Assembly: GCA_000496175.1 (NCBI GenBank)
Contig: KI543157.1
Location: 11,605 to 48,242, forward strand
Source of the DNA: an uncultured archaeon A07HR67
GTDB lineage: Archaea; Halobacteriota; Halobacteria; Halobacteriales; Haloferacaceae
Direction of reading: 5' to 3'
DNA: 36,638 nucleotides
A program made the position numbers and the translations under genes. Shown piece by piece: positions 16,702 to 23,933 of the stretch. Each line of letters starts with the position of its first letter. The stretch's first letter is position 1. The notes under the pieces are model-generated. The model made no database searches. It saw only the letters and a program-made list of their open reading frames with translations, and was not told the DNA's origin.

Positions 16702-17792
16702 CGCGCCCGGGCGCGGGAGCGTGGGCCCGCGAGCACCTCTCGCGCGAGCGTCTCACCGTCGCCGGCACCGTCCTCGTCGTCGCGGCGGGCGGGGCGGCGG
16801 TAGTTTGGACCGTCGACGTGGACGCGGTCGTCGCGGCGGTCGCCGGCGCCGACCCGGCGTTTTTGACCGCCGCGATCGCGGCGTATCTGTTCTCCTGGCC
16901 GGTTCGTGGGCGCCGGTACGGCGACGTGCTCGCGGCGATGGGCCGACGGTGTCGGAGTCGGTTTCTCCTCGCGGTCGTATTCGTGAGCCAGACCGCGAAC
17001 CTCGTCGTCCCCGCCCGGGGAGGCGACGGGGTTCGCGCGTACCTGCTCAAGGACCGCCGCGGCGTTCCGTATCCGACCGGGATCGCGTCGCTGGCCGTCG
17101 AGCGCGCCTTCGATCTGGTGGCGATCGCCACGCTCGGCGGAATCGGGGCCGCGGTCCTGTTCGGCAGTGACCGGCCGGCCGCGGTCGGCGGGCCGACCGT
17201 TGCGGTCACGGCTGCGGTCGCGCTCGGCGCCGTCGCCTTCCTGTTCTCCGCGGCGACGATCGCTGTCGCGCGGAGCGACCGGCAGCCCGGTCTCGCGATC
17301 CGCGACCGGGTCGCGGGGTCCGGACCGTCGTGGCTCGGTCGCGGCGTCGACGCCGTCGTTCGCTTCGGGGCCGCCGTTCGCGTCGTCGCGGTCGCCCCTC
17401 GGAGTCTCGTCCGGATCTACCTCGGCAGTCTGGTCGTCTGGGCGTTCGACGTTCTGACGGCCGTGGCGGTGCTCGCGGCGCTGCTCGGCGGCGTGAGCGC
17501 GGGGCGCGTGCCGGCGACGACCCTGCTCGCCGTCGGCGCGCTCGCGGTGAGCGTCGGCAACCTCGCGAAGGTATTGCCGCTCTCACAGGGCGGCGTCGGG
17601 CTGTACGAGGCGGCGTTCACCGGGATCGTCGTGGCGATCACGCCGATTCCGGCCGGGACGGCGGTGGCCGCCGCGATACTCGACCACGCGATCAAAAATG
17701 CCGTCACGCTCGGCGGAGGGGCGGTCGCGGGCGCGTCGCTCAACGCCTCGCCGACGACCGCGTCCGCGGACGCCGAGGCGCCGAACGCCTGA
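16698..17792 (+). CDS. Flippase-like membrane protein (lysylphosphatidylglycerol synthase TM / AglD-type domain)
   Basis: The protein has 364 residues and about eight to nine hydrophobic helices. It matches the UPF0104/LPG-synthase transmembrane family: LFSWPVRGRRYGDVLAAMG, VVFVSQTANLVVPARGGDGVRAYLLK (about 93-118), ASLAVERAFDLVAIA, and near the end LAKVLPLSQGGVGLYEAAF. In archaea members of this family are linked to polyprenyl-phosphate sugars in surface glycosylation, where a role in flipping or processing the lipid carrier is proposed but not settled. It has no cytoplasmic synthase domain. It is the first large gene behind operator 1, followed by operator 2 and the GT75 gene 39 nt later. 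Confidence 0.85.
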   Translation: MTRPGAGAWAREHLSRERLTVAGTVLVVAAGGAAVVWTVDVDAVVAAVAGADPAFLTAAIAAYLFSWPVRGRRYGDVLAAMGRRCRSRFLLAVVFVSQTANLVVPARGGDGVRAYLLKDRRGVPYPTGIASLAVERAFDLVAIATLGGIGAAVLFGSDRPAAVGGPTVAVTAAVALGAVAFLFSAATIAVARSDRQPGLAIRDRVAGSGPSWLGRGVDAVVRFGAAVRVVAVAPRSLVRIYLGSLVVWAFDVLTAVAVLAALLGGVSAGRVPATTLLAVGALAVSVGNLAKVLPLSQGGVGLYEAAFTGIVVAITPIPAGTAVAAAILDHAIKNAVTLGGGAVAGASLNASPTTASADAEAPNA

Positions 17793-17802
17793 CCGCCAGT
17801 TT

Positions 17803-17818
17803 TTTAGGCTGGCCTAAA
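17803..17818 (+). promoter_or_regulatory. DtxR/IdeR-like operator 2
   Basis: TTTAGGCTGGCCTAAA lies between the upstream stop (17792) and the GT75 ATG (17832). The T-rich GTTTTTTAGG that would serve as TATA element, 27 nt before the ATG, overlaps the left half-site, so a bound repressor would cover the TATA box itself. Confidence 0.85.
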
Positions 17819-17831
17819 ATACTGGATAGCA

Positions 17832-19013
17832 ATGAGCAAACACCTCTCACGGAGCTCGAACCGAGACATCTGCGTGATCGTCCCGACGATCCGAGAGTAC
17901 GACTGCCTCCGGGCGTACGTCGACAACGCCCGGCAGCACGGCTTCGACGTCTCGCGGCTTCACTTCGTTCTCGTGACGGAGGACTTCTGTGACACCGACG
18001 CGATGCGAACGATGCTCGACGAGCTCGACGTCTCCGGAGACGTCTTCGACGGACAGCGTCGCGACGAGTGGTACGCGAGACAGGGGATCGACGAGTACGC
18101 TCACGTCGTCCCGGCGGCCAGCCACGCCGAGACGAGCTTCGGGTTGTTGTACATGTGGGCGACCGAGTCGTTCGAGTACGGCGTCTTCATCGACGACGAC
18201 ACCCTTCCGCACGACGACGAGGATTACTTCGGCCGGCACATGCGGAACCTCGCGTTCGGCGGCACAGTCGAACGTGTCCGCTCGGACGAGCAGTGGGTGA
18301 ACGTCCTGTATCAGAACGCCGACGACCACGGGCTCTACCCGCGGGGATACCCCTACTCGGCGATGGACGAGACGATCGAGACGGACGCGGTCGACGTCGC
18401 CGCCGGCGAGGTGGTCGCCTCACAGGGGTTGTGGACGAACGTTCCGGACCTCGACGCCGTCCGGATCCTGATGGACGGCGACCTGGCGGGGCAGGCACAG
18501 ACGCGAACGACCGCCGACGACTTCGACCGCGACTTCGTCGCGGCCCGCGGGAACTACCTCACCGTCTGTTCGATGAATCTCGCCTTCCGCCGCGAGGTGA
18601 TCCCGGCGTTCTACCAGCTGCCGATGGACGACAACGAGTGGGAGGTGGGCCGGTTCGACGACATCTGGAGCGGTGTCTTCCTCAAACGCGCCTGCGACGT
18701 GCTGGGCAAACGGATCTACAACGGCCGTCCGTTGTGTGAACACAACAAGGCCGCACGGTCGACGTTCGACGACCTCCACAACGAGGCCGCCGGCCTCGAA
18801 CTCAACGAGCACCTCTGGACGCTGATCGACGACGCCGGCGCCGACGCCGACGACTACGCCGACGTGTTCGACGCCATGGCCGACCGGCTTGCCGAGGGCG
18901 AGTTCGCCGAGTACCGCAACGGCGCGTTCTTCACTCACGTCGGCGAACACATGCGCGACTGGCTCGATTGCCTCGGCGCGCTTCGGCGAACCCCGGCGCC
19001 CGCGGACGACTGA
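17832..19013 (+). CDS. Reversibly glycosylated polypeptide / UDP-arabinopyranose mutase-like protein (GT75)
   Basis: The protein has 393 residues, soluble and acidic. The match to plant RGP/UAM proteins is clear by motif: DICVIVPTIRE at the start, the FIDDDTLP metal/nucleotide-sugar motif (about 117-124), ASQGLWTNVPDLDAVR, CSMNLAFRREVIPAFY, GRFDDIWSGVFLKRACDVLG, and HNKAARSTFDDLHNE. Plant enzymes interconvert UDP-arabinopyranose and UDP-arabinofuranose and self-glycosylate on an Arg. Haloarchaeal members are often labelled alpha-1,4-glucan-protein synthase, an old name for the same family. A role as a nucleotide-sugar mutase or transferase feeding the nearby GT39, GT2 and flippase genes is inferred. 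Its promoter carries operator 2, so expression should be metal-dependent. Confidence 0.85.
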   Translation: MSKHLSRSSNRDICVIVPTIREYDCLRAYVDNARQHGFDVSRLHFVLVTEDFCDTDAMRTMLDELDVSGDVFDGQRRDEWYARQGIDEYAHVVPAASHAETSFGLLYMWATESFEYGVFIDDDTLPHDDEDYFGRHMRNLAFGGTVERVRSDEQWVNVLYQNADDHGLYPRGYPYSAMDETIETDAVDVAAGEVVASQGLWTNVPDLDAVRILMDGDLAGQAQTRTTADDFDRDFVAARGNYLTVCSMNLAFRREVIPAFYQLPMDDNEWEVGRFDDIWSGVFLKRACDVLGKRIYNGRPLCEHNKAARSTFDDLHNEAAGLELNEHLWTLIDDAGADADDYADVFDAMADRLAEGEFAEYRNGAFFTHVGEHMRDWLDCLGALRRTPAPADD

Positions 19014-19021
19014 ACCGACAC

Positions 19022-19052
19022 GATTAAATCATTTTAGGTGAGCCTAAACTAC
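19022..19052 (+). promoter_or_regulatory. Promoter with DtxR/IdeR-like operator 3
   Basis: The TATA box GATTAAAT is at 19022-19029 and TTTAGGTGAGCCTAAA at 19033-19048, with the ATG at 19053. As at operator 1, the palindrome fills the space between the TATA box and the transcript start. It should control the binding protein and the GT39 gene behind it. Confidence 0.87.
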
Positions 19053-20198
19053 ATGACGACGCACGACTCCACCCGACGGGACGGACGCGACGTTCGACGA
19101 CGGAAGTTTCTCGCCGCGGCCGGCGCGGTCGGCGCCGCGGGAATCGCCGGCTGTAACGCGGCCGACGACGAGGCGAGCGACGGCGACACCGCCGGCGGCG
19201 CCGTGGGCCAGATCGGGTCCGGCCGCGCGGACCGAGCTGCTCCCGGCGGCACGCCGATGGCTGATCTGCCGGCGCTCGAAGGCGAACTCACCGTCTACTC
19301 CGGCCGCGGCGAGTTCCTCGTCGGCGAACTCGTCGGCTCCATCGACGATCTCTACGACGACCTCGACCTGACCGTGCGGTACAGCGGCTCGACCGACCTC
19401 GTGAACCAGATCGTAAACGAGGGCGAGGGCTCTCCGGCGGACGTGTTCTACTCGGTCAACGCCGGCGCGCTCGGCGCACTCGCCGACGAGGGACGCACAC
19501 AGGCGCTTCCCGCCGACGTGACCGAGGAGGTTCGCGAGGAGTTCCGCACCGACCAGTGGGTCGGCACCTCTGGGCGCGCCCGGACGGTTCCGTACAACAC
19601 CGATGCGTTCTCCGAGACGGACCTCCCAGACGACATCATGGCGTATCCCGAGGAGTTCGAGGGCGACCTCGGGTGGGCGCCGACGTACGGCTCCGCACAG
19701 GCGTTCGTCACCGCGATGCGGCTGCTCGAAGGCGAAGCGGCCACCCGAGACTGGCTCGAGGCGATGGTCGAACGCGGCGCCACGACGTATCCGGACGAGT
19801 TCCGCACGTGTCAGGAGATCGCCGACGGCGAGATCGACGCCGCGTTCGTCAACCACTACTACATCCAGCGCGTGCTCGACGGGAGCCCGGACGCCCCGAT
19901 CGCCACCTCGTTCACCCAGGGGGACGCGGGCGCGGTGTTCAACGTCGCGGGCGCCGCGGTCGTCGACACGGCGGCCGACGCCGACCTCGCCGTGAACTTT
20001 GTCCGGCACCTGTTGTCGGCGGAGGCGCAGGACTACTTCGCGCGCTCCACCTTCGAGTATCCGCTGATCCCCGAGGTCGAGCCGATCGGCGACCTGCCGA
20101 CGATCGACGAACTCGCCGTCCCCGACATCGACCTCTCGGAGCTGTCCAACCTCGAACCGACGATCGACCTCATGCGTGAGGCCGGCGTCGACATCTGA
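19053..20198 (+). CDS. Iron(III) ABC transporter substrate-binding lipoprotein (Tat)
   Basis: The protein has 381 residues from the ATG at 19053. A twin-arginine signal (VRRRKFLAAAGAVGAAG) leads to a lipobox GIAGC, so it should be exported folded and anchored as a lipoprotein on the outer face of the membrane. The mature part is a FbpA/AfuA-type (COG1840) binding protein: ELTVYSGRGEFLVGEL, YSGSTDLVNQI, PADVFYSVNAGALGAL, and NHYYIQRVL with the Tyr pair expected at an Fe(III) site. The frame is open to a GTG at 19038, but that start would lie inside operator 3. The operator fits iron uptake. The matching permease is about 6 kb away; a glycosyltransferase gene follows instead. Confidence 0.9.
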   Translation: MTTHDSTRRDGRDVRRRKFLAAAGAVGAAGIAGCNAADDEASDGDTAGGAVGQIGSGRADRAAPGGTPMADLPALEGELTVYSGRGEFLVGELVGSIDDLYDDLDLTVRYSGSTDLVNQIVNEGEGSPADVFYSVNAGALGALADEGRTQALPADVTEEVREEFRTDQWVGTSGRARTVPYNTDAFSETDLPDDIMAYPEEFEGDLGWAPTYGSAQAFVTAMRLLEGEAATRDWLEAMVERGATTYPDEFRTCQEIADGEIDAAFVNHYYIQRVLDGSPDAPIATSFTQGDAGAVFNVAGAAVVDTAADADLAVNFVRHLLSAEAQDYFARSTFEYPLIPEVEPIGDLPTIDELAVPDIDLSELSNLEPTIDLMREAGVDI

Positions 20199-20217
20199 CA
20201 GGCCGTCGTACCCGCTC

Positions 20218-22527
20218 GTGTCACTCCGTCCACCGTCCGTCCACCCGCGTCTGCTCGCCGCCCGGCTCCGCGAGCGGCTCGACCGCGCCGATCGGGTGAG
20301 CCTCGCCGCCGCGCTGGTCGCCGTCACGGCCGGCGTCCTGACGTTCGCGACCGCCGCCACCGTCTTTTCACACCACTCCGCGAACCACGACGAGGGGGTC
20401 TACCTCACGCAGGCCGCGCTCCTGCTCGGCGGCCAGTTAGAGTTTCACGCCGGCCCGCTCGCCGACGCCGTCCACCCGTGGTTCTTTATCGAGGACGGCG
20501 GGCGGCTCTACCCGAAGTACAGCCCCGTCCCGGCGGCGATGTTCGCGGTCTCGATGGCCTTGTTCGGCGAACCGCGCGTGACGCTGGCGATCGTCGCCGC
20601 CGGCAACGCCGCCTTGGTGTATCTGCTCGGGTCACGGACGTTCGGCCGCCGGGCTGGTCTCGCCGCGGCCGTCCTCTTTGCCGCGTCGCCGATGGCGATC
20701 GCGACCTCCGCGGCGTTTCTCCCGTACGCCCCGACGACGTTCCTCAACCTGATCTTCGCGGTCGCGTACCTCCGGAGCGTCGGCGAGCGGTCGCTCCCGG
20801 CCGCCGGTGTCGCGGGCGTCGCCGTCGGCATCGCGTTCTTCGCGCGGCCGTACACCGCGGTGGTGTTCGCCGCCCCGTTCATCTGTCACGCGTTGTGGCA
20901 GGTCGCGGGGGCCGTCCGGGATTCCGACGCCGTGGGGCGCGCGCTCACGGCCGGCGAACTGCCGGACCCAATCCGTCGTCACGGCCTCACGGCGGCGCTC
21001 GGCACCGTCTTCGTCGGTGTCACGCTCGCGTACAACGCCCGGATGACGGGGTCGCCGCTCGTGTTTCCGTATCAGGCCTTCGCGCCGATGGACGGCCCCG
21101 GCTTCGGCGAGCGACGCATCCTCGGCCATTCGGTCGAGTACACGCCCGGGCTGGCGCTGGAGTCGACCCGCTACGCGCTCCAAGAGATCGCGACGCGGTG
21201 GTTCGTCGCCGGCCCACTCGGGACGGCCGCGGCGGTCGTCGGCGGAGCAGTCGCGGTCCGCAGGTGGCGTGCGGACGTCGACTCGCGCCGGCCCCCCCGC
21301 CGTGACGACGGCGTCGACGCCGCGACGGCCTCCGCCGGCGACGAGAACGGGGCCCGCGGACCGCCCGTCTTCTGGCGGACGCCGGCGTTGCTGCTGGTCG
21401 GCGTCGCGGTCTCCGTCGTCGTCGGAAACCTGTTCTTCTGGGGGACCCACAACGCGCTCGCCGACCTCTCGGACCCGACCGACGGGCTCGCGTCGTTGTT
21501 CGGTCCGTTCTACCACTTCGACCTGCTCGTCCCGTTGTCGGTGTTCGGCGGACTAGGCGTCGCCGCCGGCGCTCGCGTGGTGTCTGCGGCCCGCGATCGG
21601 CTCGCCCGCCGCGGCGTCTCGTCGGCGGCCGCTCGCGTCGCGGTCGCGGCCGTCGTCGCGCTCGCGGTCGTCGTCGCGGGCGTCGCTGCCGTTGACGCGG
21701 CCGCCGAGCCGATCGAGCGAAACGCCGAGATCGACGCGAAACACGAGGCCGCGTACGCGCCGTTCGACGAGACCACCGTCGAGCACGGGCTGGTGTTCCT
21801 GCCCACCCCGTACGGCGAGTGGCAGAGCCACCCGTTCCAGTACCTCCGGAACGGCCCGGGGCTCGACGGCGACGTCGTGTACGCGCTCGACCGCGACCCC
21901 GCCGAGAACTTCGCGGTGCTCGACGCCTACCCCGACCGGACGGTGTACCGGTACGGCTATCGCGGCGTCTGGATCCCGGACCCGGCGGTTCGCGTCACGC
22001 CGAAATTAGAGCCGCTCGACCGCCGAGCCGGGTCGACGCTTGAGGCCGAGACGACCGTCGGCGTGCCGGACCGCGTCGTCCGCGCGCAGGTCCGCGTGGA
22101 CCCGCGGCGGGGCGCGGCGGACGGTCCGGACCACGCCTCCTACACGGTGACCGAGCCCGGCGACTCGCTCGCGGTCGACTGGACGATGACGCCGGCGGGC
22201 GTTCGGTTGTCCGACGCGGGCTCACAGGAGGCCGGCGCGGCCGACGGCGCCGACGCGGGCGAGCCCGTGCCGTTCGACCCCGACGGCGACGTGGTCGCCG
22301 TGACGGTGACGCTCGTCGACCCTGCGGGCGCGACGTTCACCTACCGACAGGAGGCGACGGTGCGGGTGACCGAGGACGGCGAGGGCGTTGAGGCCGTCTG
22401 GCCGCCCGAGCGGTCGACCTGCCGGCTCGTCACAGAGTGTGAAAACGAGGGCACCTACCTCCCCGACGAGCCCGACACCCACCCCGAGTGGGTCGTCTTC
22501 GAGACGGATGCCGAGACGAGCGACTGA
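20218..22527 (+). CDS. GT39/ArnT-type membrane glycosyltransferase
   Basis: The protein has 769 residues from the GTG at 20218, 19 nt after the binding-protein stop (a GTG at 20176 would overlap that gene and is less likely). The first helix is followed by the acidic loop HHSANHDEGVYLTQA, the catalytic Asp/Glu position of GT39/GT83 enzymes that transfer sugars from polyprenyl phosphate outside the membrane. About ten more hydrophobic segments follow, with an Arg/Asp-rich cytoplasmic loop near residues 350-385. The last 250 residues or so are a soluble, acidic domain, probably extracellular. The acceptor is unknown; protein, archaeal lipid and polysaccharide are all possible. It is apparently cotranscribed with the iron-binding lipoprotein from operator 3, an odd pairing. 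Confidence 0.85.
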   Translation: MSLRPPSVHPRLLAARLRERLDRADRVSLAAALVAVTAGVLTFATAATVFSHHSANHDEGVYLTQAALLLGGQLEFHAGPLADAVHPWFFIEDGGRLYPKYSPVPAAMFAVSMALFGEPRVTLAIVAAGNAALVYLLGSRTFGRRAGLAAAVLFAASPMAIATSAAFLPYAPTTFLNLIFAVAYLRSVGERSLPAAGVAGVAVGIAFFARPYTAVVFAAPFICHALWQVAGAVRDSDAVGRALTAGELPDPIRRHGLTAALGTVFVGVTLAYNARMTGSPLVFPYQAFAPMDGPGFGERRILGHSVEYTPGLALESTRYALQEIATRWFVAGPLGTAAAVVGGAVAVRRWRADVDSRRPPRRDDGVDAATASAGDENGARGPPVFWRTPALLLVGVAVSVVVGNLFFWGTHNALADLSDPTDGLASLFGPFYHFDLLVPLSVFGGLGVAAGARVVSAARDRLARRGVSSAAARVAVAAVVALAVVVAGVAAVDAAAEPIERNAEIDAKHEAAYAPFDETTVEHGLVFLPTPYGEWQSHPFQYLRNGPGLDGDVVYALDRDPAENFAVLDAYPDRTVYRYGYRGVWIPDPAVRVTPKLEPLDRRAGSTLEAETTVGVPDRVVRAQVRVDPRRGAADGPDHASYTVTEPGDSLAVDWTMTPAGVRLSDAGSQEAGAADGADAGEPVPFDPDGDVVAVTVTLVDPAGATFTYRQEATVRVTEDGEGVEAVWPPERSTCRLVTECENEGTYLPDEPDTHPEWVVFETDAETSD

Positions 22528-22535
22528 TGCGTCAA

Positions 22536-22705
22536 CTTCTGATAAACAGTTGCTAGCAGACCGGCGGTGGACGCCTCCAAAGCCCAGCCGCTCAGTTATA
22601 AACAACTGACCGTGGATCGGTGGCGAACAGCTCCAAAGCCCCAGCCGCTCGGTTATACATAACTGACAGTAGATCGGCGGAGAACGCCTCCAAAGCCCCA
22701 GCCGC
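22536..22705 (+). repeat. Three tandem imperfect repeats of about 57 bp
   Basis: Three units end near 22592, 22649 and 22705. Each ends with CTCCAAAGCC(C)CAGCCGC and, in units 2 and 3, begins with a TATA-like palindromic segment (CAGTTATAAACAACTG, 22593-22608; GGTTATACATAACTG, 22651-22665). Unit 1 is more divergent at its start (GATAAACAGTTGCTAGC). The region has no credible coding potential. I recall similar GCTGGGGCTTTGGAG sequences between genes of Halorubrum-type genomes, but could not check it. Confidence 0.8.
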
Positions 22706-22954
22706 GAGGACTCGGTGCGGTCGCTGCGGTCCTCAGTCGCTCGCGGTGCTCGCTCTTTGCGGTCCTTACTTCCCGCGCCTTCGTCCTCGCGGCTGCCCCT
22801 TTGAGTCCTGCCCAACACCGCACCTCACGCTCCCCAGCCTCGTCGGTGGTCCTCCGCTTCGCTCCGGACCACCGACTCCCTCGCGCGTGCTGACTCGGGG
22901 CCGCCTTCGGCGGCCACTCGCAGGCACGCGCCACAGCCGCATCCATTTATAAAT
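22706..22954. other. Hairpin-rich non-coding segment next to the tandem repeats
   Basis: Three strong inverted repeats follow the tandem units: GAGGAC/GTCCTC (22706-22711 with 22729-22734), a 10-bp perfect stem TCGGTGGTCC/GGACCACCGA (22843-22852 with 22866-22875), and GGCCGCC-TTC-GGCGGCC (22899-22915). The segment ends at an AT-rich ATTTATAAAT (about 22945-22954) that resembles the AT-rich ends of the tandem units. Short open frames here are GC-shadow frames. It could be a repeated element, a structured RNA or a bidirectional terminator. Between 22955 and 23061 I see nothing further. Confidence 0.55.
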
Positions 22955-23061
22955 AACCGGTGCTGTCGCTCACGAGTATACAAACGTCGCCAGCGGCGGT
23001 CCACCGTGCCCACGGTGTATCCGGACCGCCATCCGACGACGGCGTCGAGGGCGAAGCGCGC

Positions 23062-23847
23062 TCAGAGCCGGCGCAGCCGTTCTTCAACGCAGACGGTGAG
23101 AATCGACTTCGCGATGGCGGCGCCGCCGCCGATCGGGTCCAGTTTGGTGTCGCCGAGCCGCTCGGCGTAGGCGATCGGGCGCTCGCGCACGTCGTAGCCG
23201 CGCATCAGCGGACGGATCAACAACTCGGCCGAGAGGCCGGTGTTCTCCGTCCACCCGATCTCCTCGACGACCTCGCGGCGATACGCGCGCATTCCCGTCG
23301 TGGTGTCGTGGACGCGCTCGCCTGCGAGCAGGCTCGCGACCGCCGCGAACGCGTGGTTCCCGAGGCGGTTGAACGCCGGCATCGCCGCTGCGCCGTGATA
23401 GAGCCGGTCGCCGCTCACCACGTCCGCCCCGTCGTTGATTTCTGCGAGGAACGCGGGCAGCGCTTCCATCGGGTAGGTGTCGTCGCAGTCGGTGGTGACG
23501 ACGACCGGGCGGTCGGGCGCGAGGACCGCCTCGCGGACGGCCACGCCGTACCCCTGTGGCTCCTGTTCGATGACCCGCGCTCCGTGCTCGCGGGCGATCT
23601 CCGGCGTCCGGTCCGACGAGCCGTCGACGCAGACGACCGCCGCGCGCCCGTCGGTCACCTCGTCGATGTCTTCGAGCACCGTCGCGATGGCCGCCGCCTC
23701 GTTGTACGTTCCCATCACGACGCTCACGTCGTCGAAGGTGTACGCCTCGTCCGTTACGGTCGTGTCGTCGCGCTCGCTCGCCTCGTCGGCCGAATCCCCC
23801 CCGATCGACGCCGTCGAACCGTTCGTCGCGCGTGCCGAATCACTCAT
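23062..23847 (-). CDS. GT2 family glycosyltransferase (polyprenyl-phosphate sugar synthase-like)
   Basis: The protein has 261 residues from the ATG at 23847. After a 35-residue disordered N-terminus comes a GT-A fold: VSVVMGTYNEAAAIATVLEDI, VVCVDGSSDRTPEIA, the metal motif TTDCDDTYPMEALP, VVSGDRLY, and DTTTGMRAYRREVVEEIGW. This pattern is that of dolichol-phosphate mannose/glucose synthases (DPM1 type), which load a sugar from a nucleotide donor on polyprenyl phosphate. It has no C-terminal membrane helices, so it should be cytoplasmic or peripheral. Its product would be the natural donor for the GT39 enzyme and substrate for the flippase-like protein nearby; that link is inferred. An in-frame GTG at 23868 is possible but adds nothing conserved. 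Confidence 0.88.
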   Translation of the reverse strand: MSDSARATNGSTASIGGDSADEASERDDTTVTDEAYTFDDVSVVMGTYNEAAAIATVLEDIDEVTDGRAAVVCVDGSSDRTPEIAREHGARVIEQEPQGYGVAVREAVLAPDRPVVVTTDCDDTYPMEALPAFLAEINDGADVVSGDRLYHGAAAMPAFNRLGNHAFAAVASLLAGERVHDTTTGMRAYRREVVEEIGWTENTGLSAELLIRPLMRGYDVRERPIAYAERLGDTKLDPIGGGAAIAKSILTVCVEERLRRL

Positions 23848-23879
23848 CACCCGCACCTCAGCCCGCACCCACTTGAGTT

Positions 23880-23895
23880 TTTAGGTTTGCCTAAA
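23880..23895 (-). promoter_or_regulatory. DtxR/IdeR-like operator 4
   Basis: On the minus strand this reads TTTAGGCAAACCTAAA, 32 nt before the GT2 ATG and 38 nt beyond the GMC stop. The best TATA-like stretch (CCTAAAAACT, about 23874-23883) overlaps the proximal half-site, so the operator covers or precedes the TATA element instead of following it. Confidence 0.83.
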
Positions 23896-23933
23896 GTAGC
23901 TGCGGAGCGGTGTCTCGCGCCGCCGCGTCCCGG

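Noticed and set aside
19038..19052. GTG at 19038 as start of the Fe(III)-binding lipoprotein
   Set aside because: It lies inside operator 3 and upstream of the predicted transcript start; the ATG at 19053 gives a normal Tat signal.
22536..22705. CRISPR array
   Set aside because: There are only three imperfect units joined end to end, with no variable spacers of equal length and no cas genes.
22620..22952. Small protein genes in the repeat and hairpin region
   Set aside because: Open frames on both strands follow the repeat units and hairpins, have no conserved residues or promoter at a suitable distance, and differ in composition from real neighbours.
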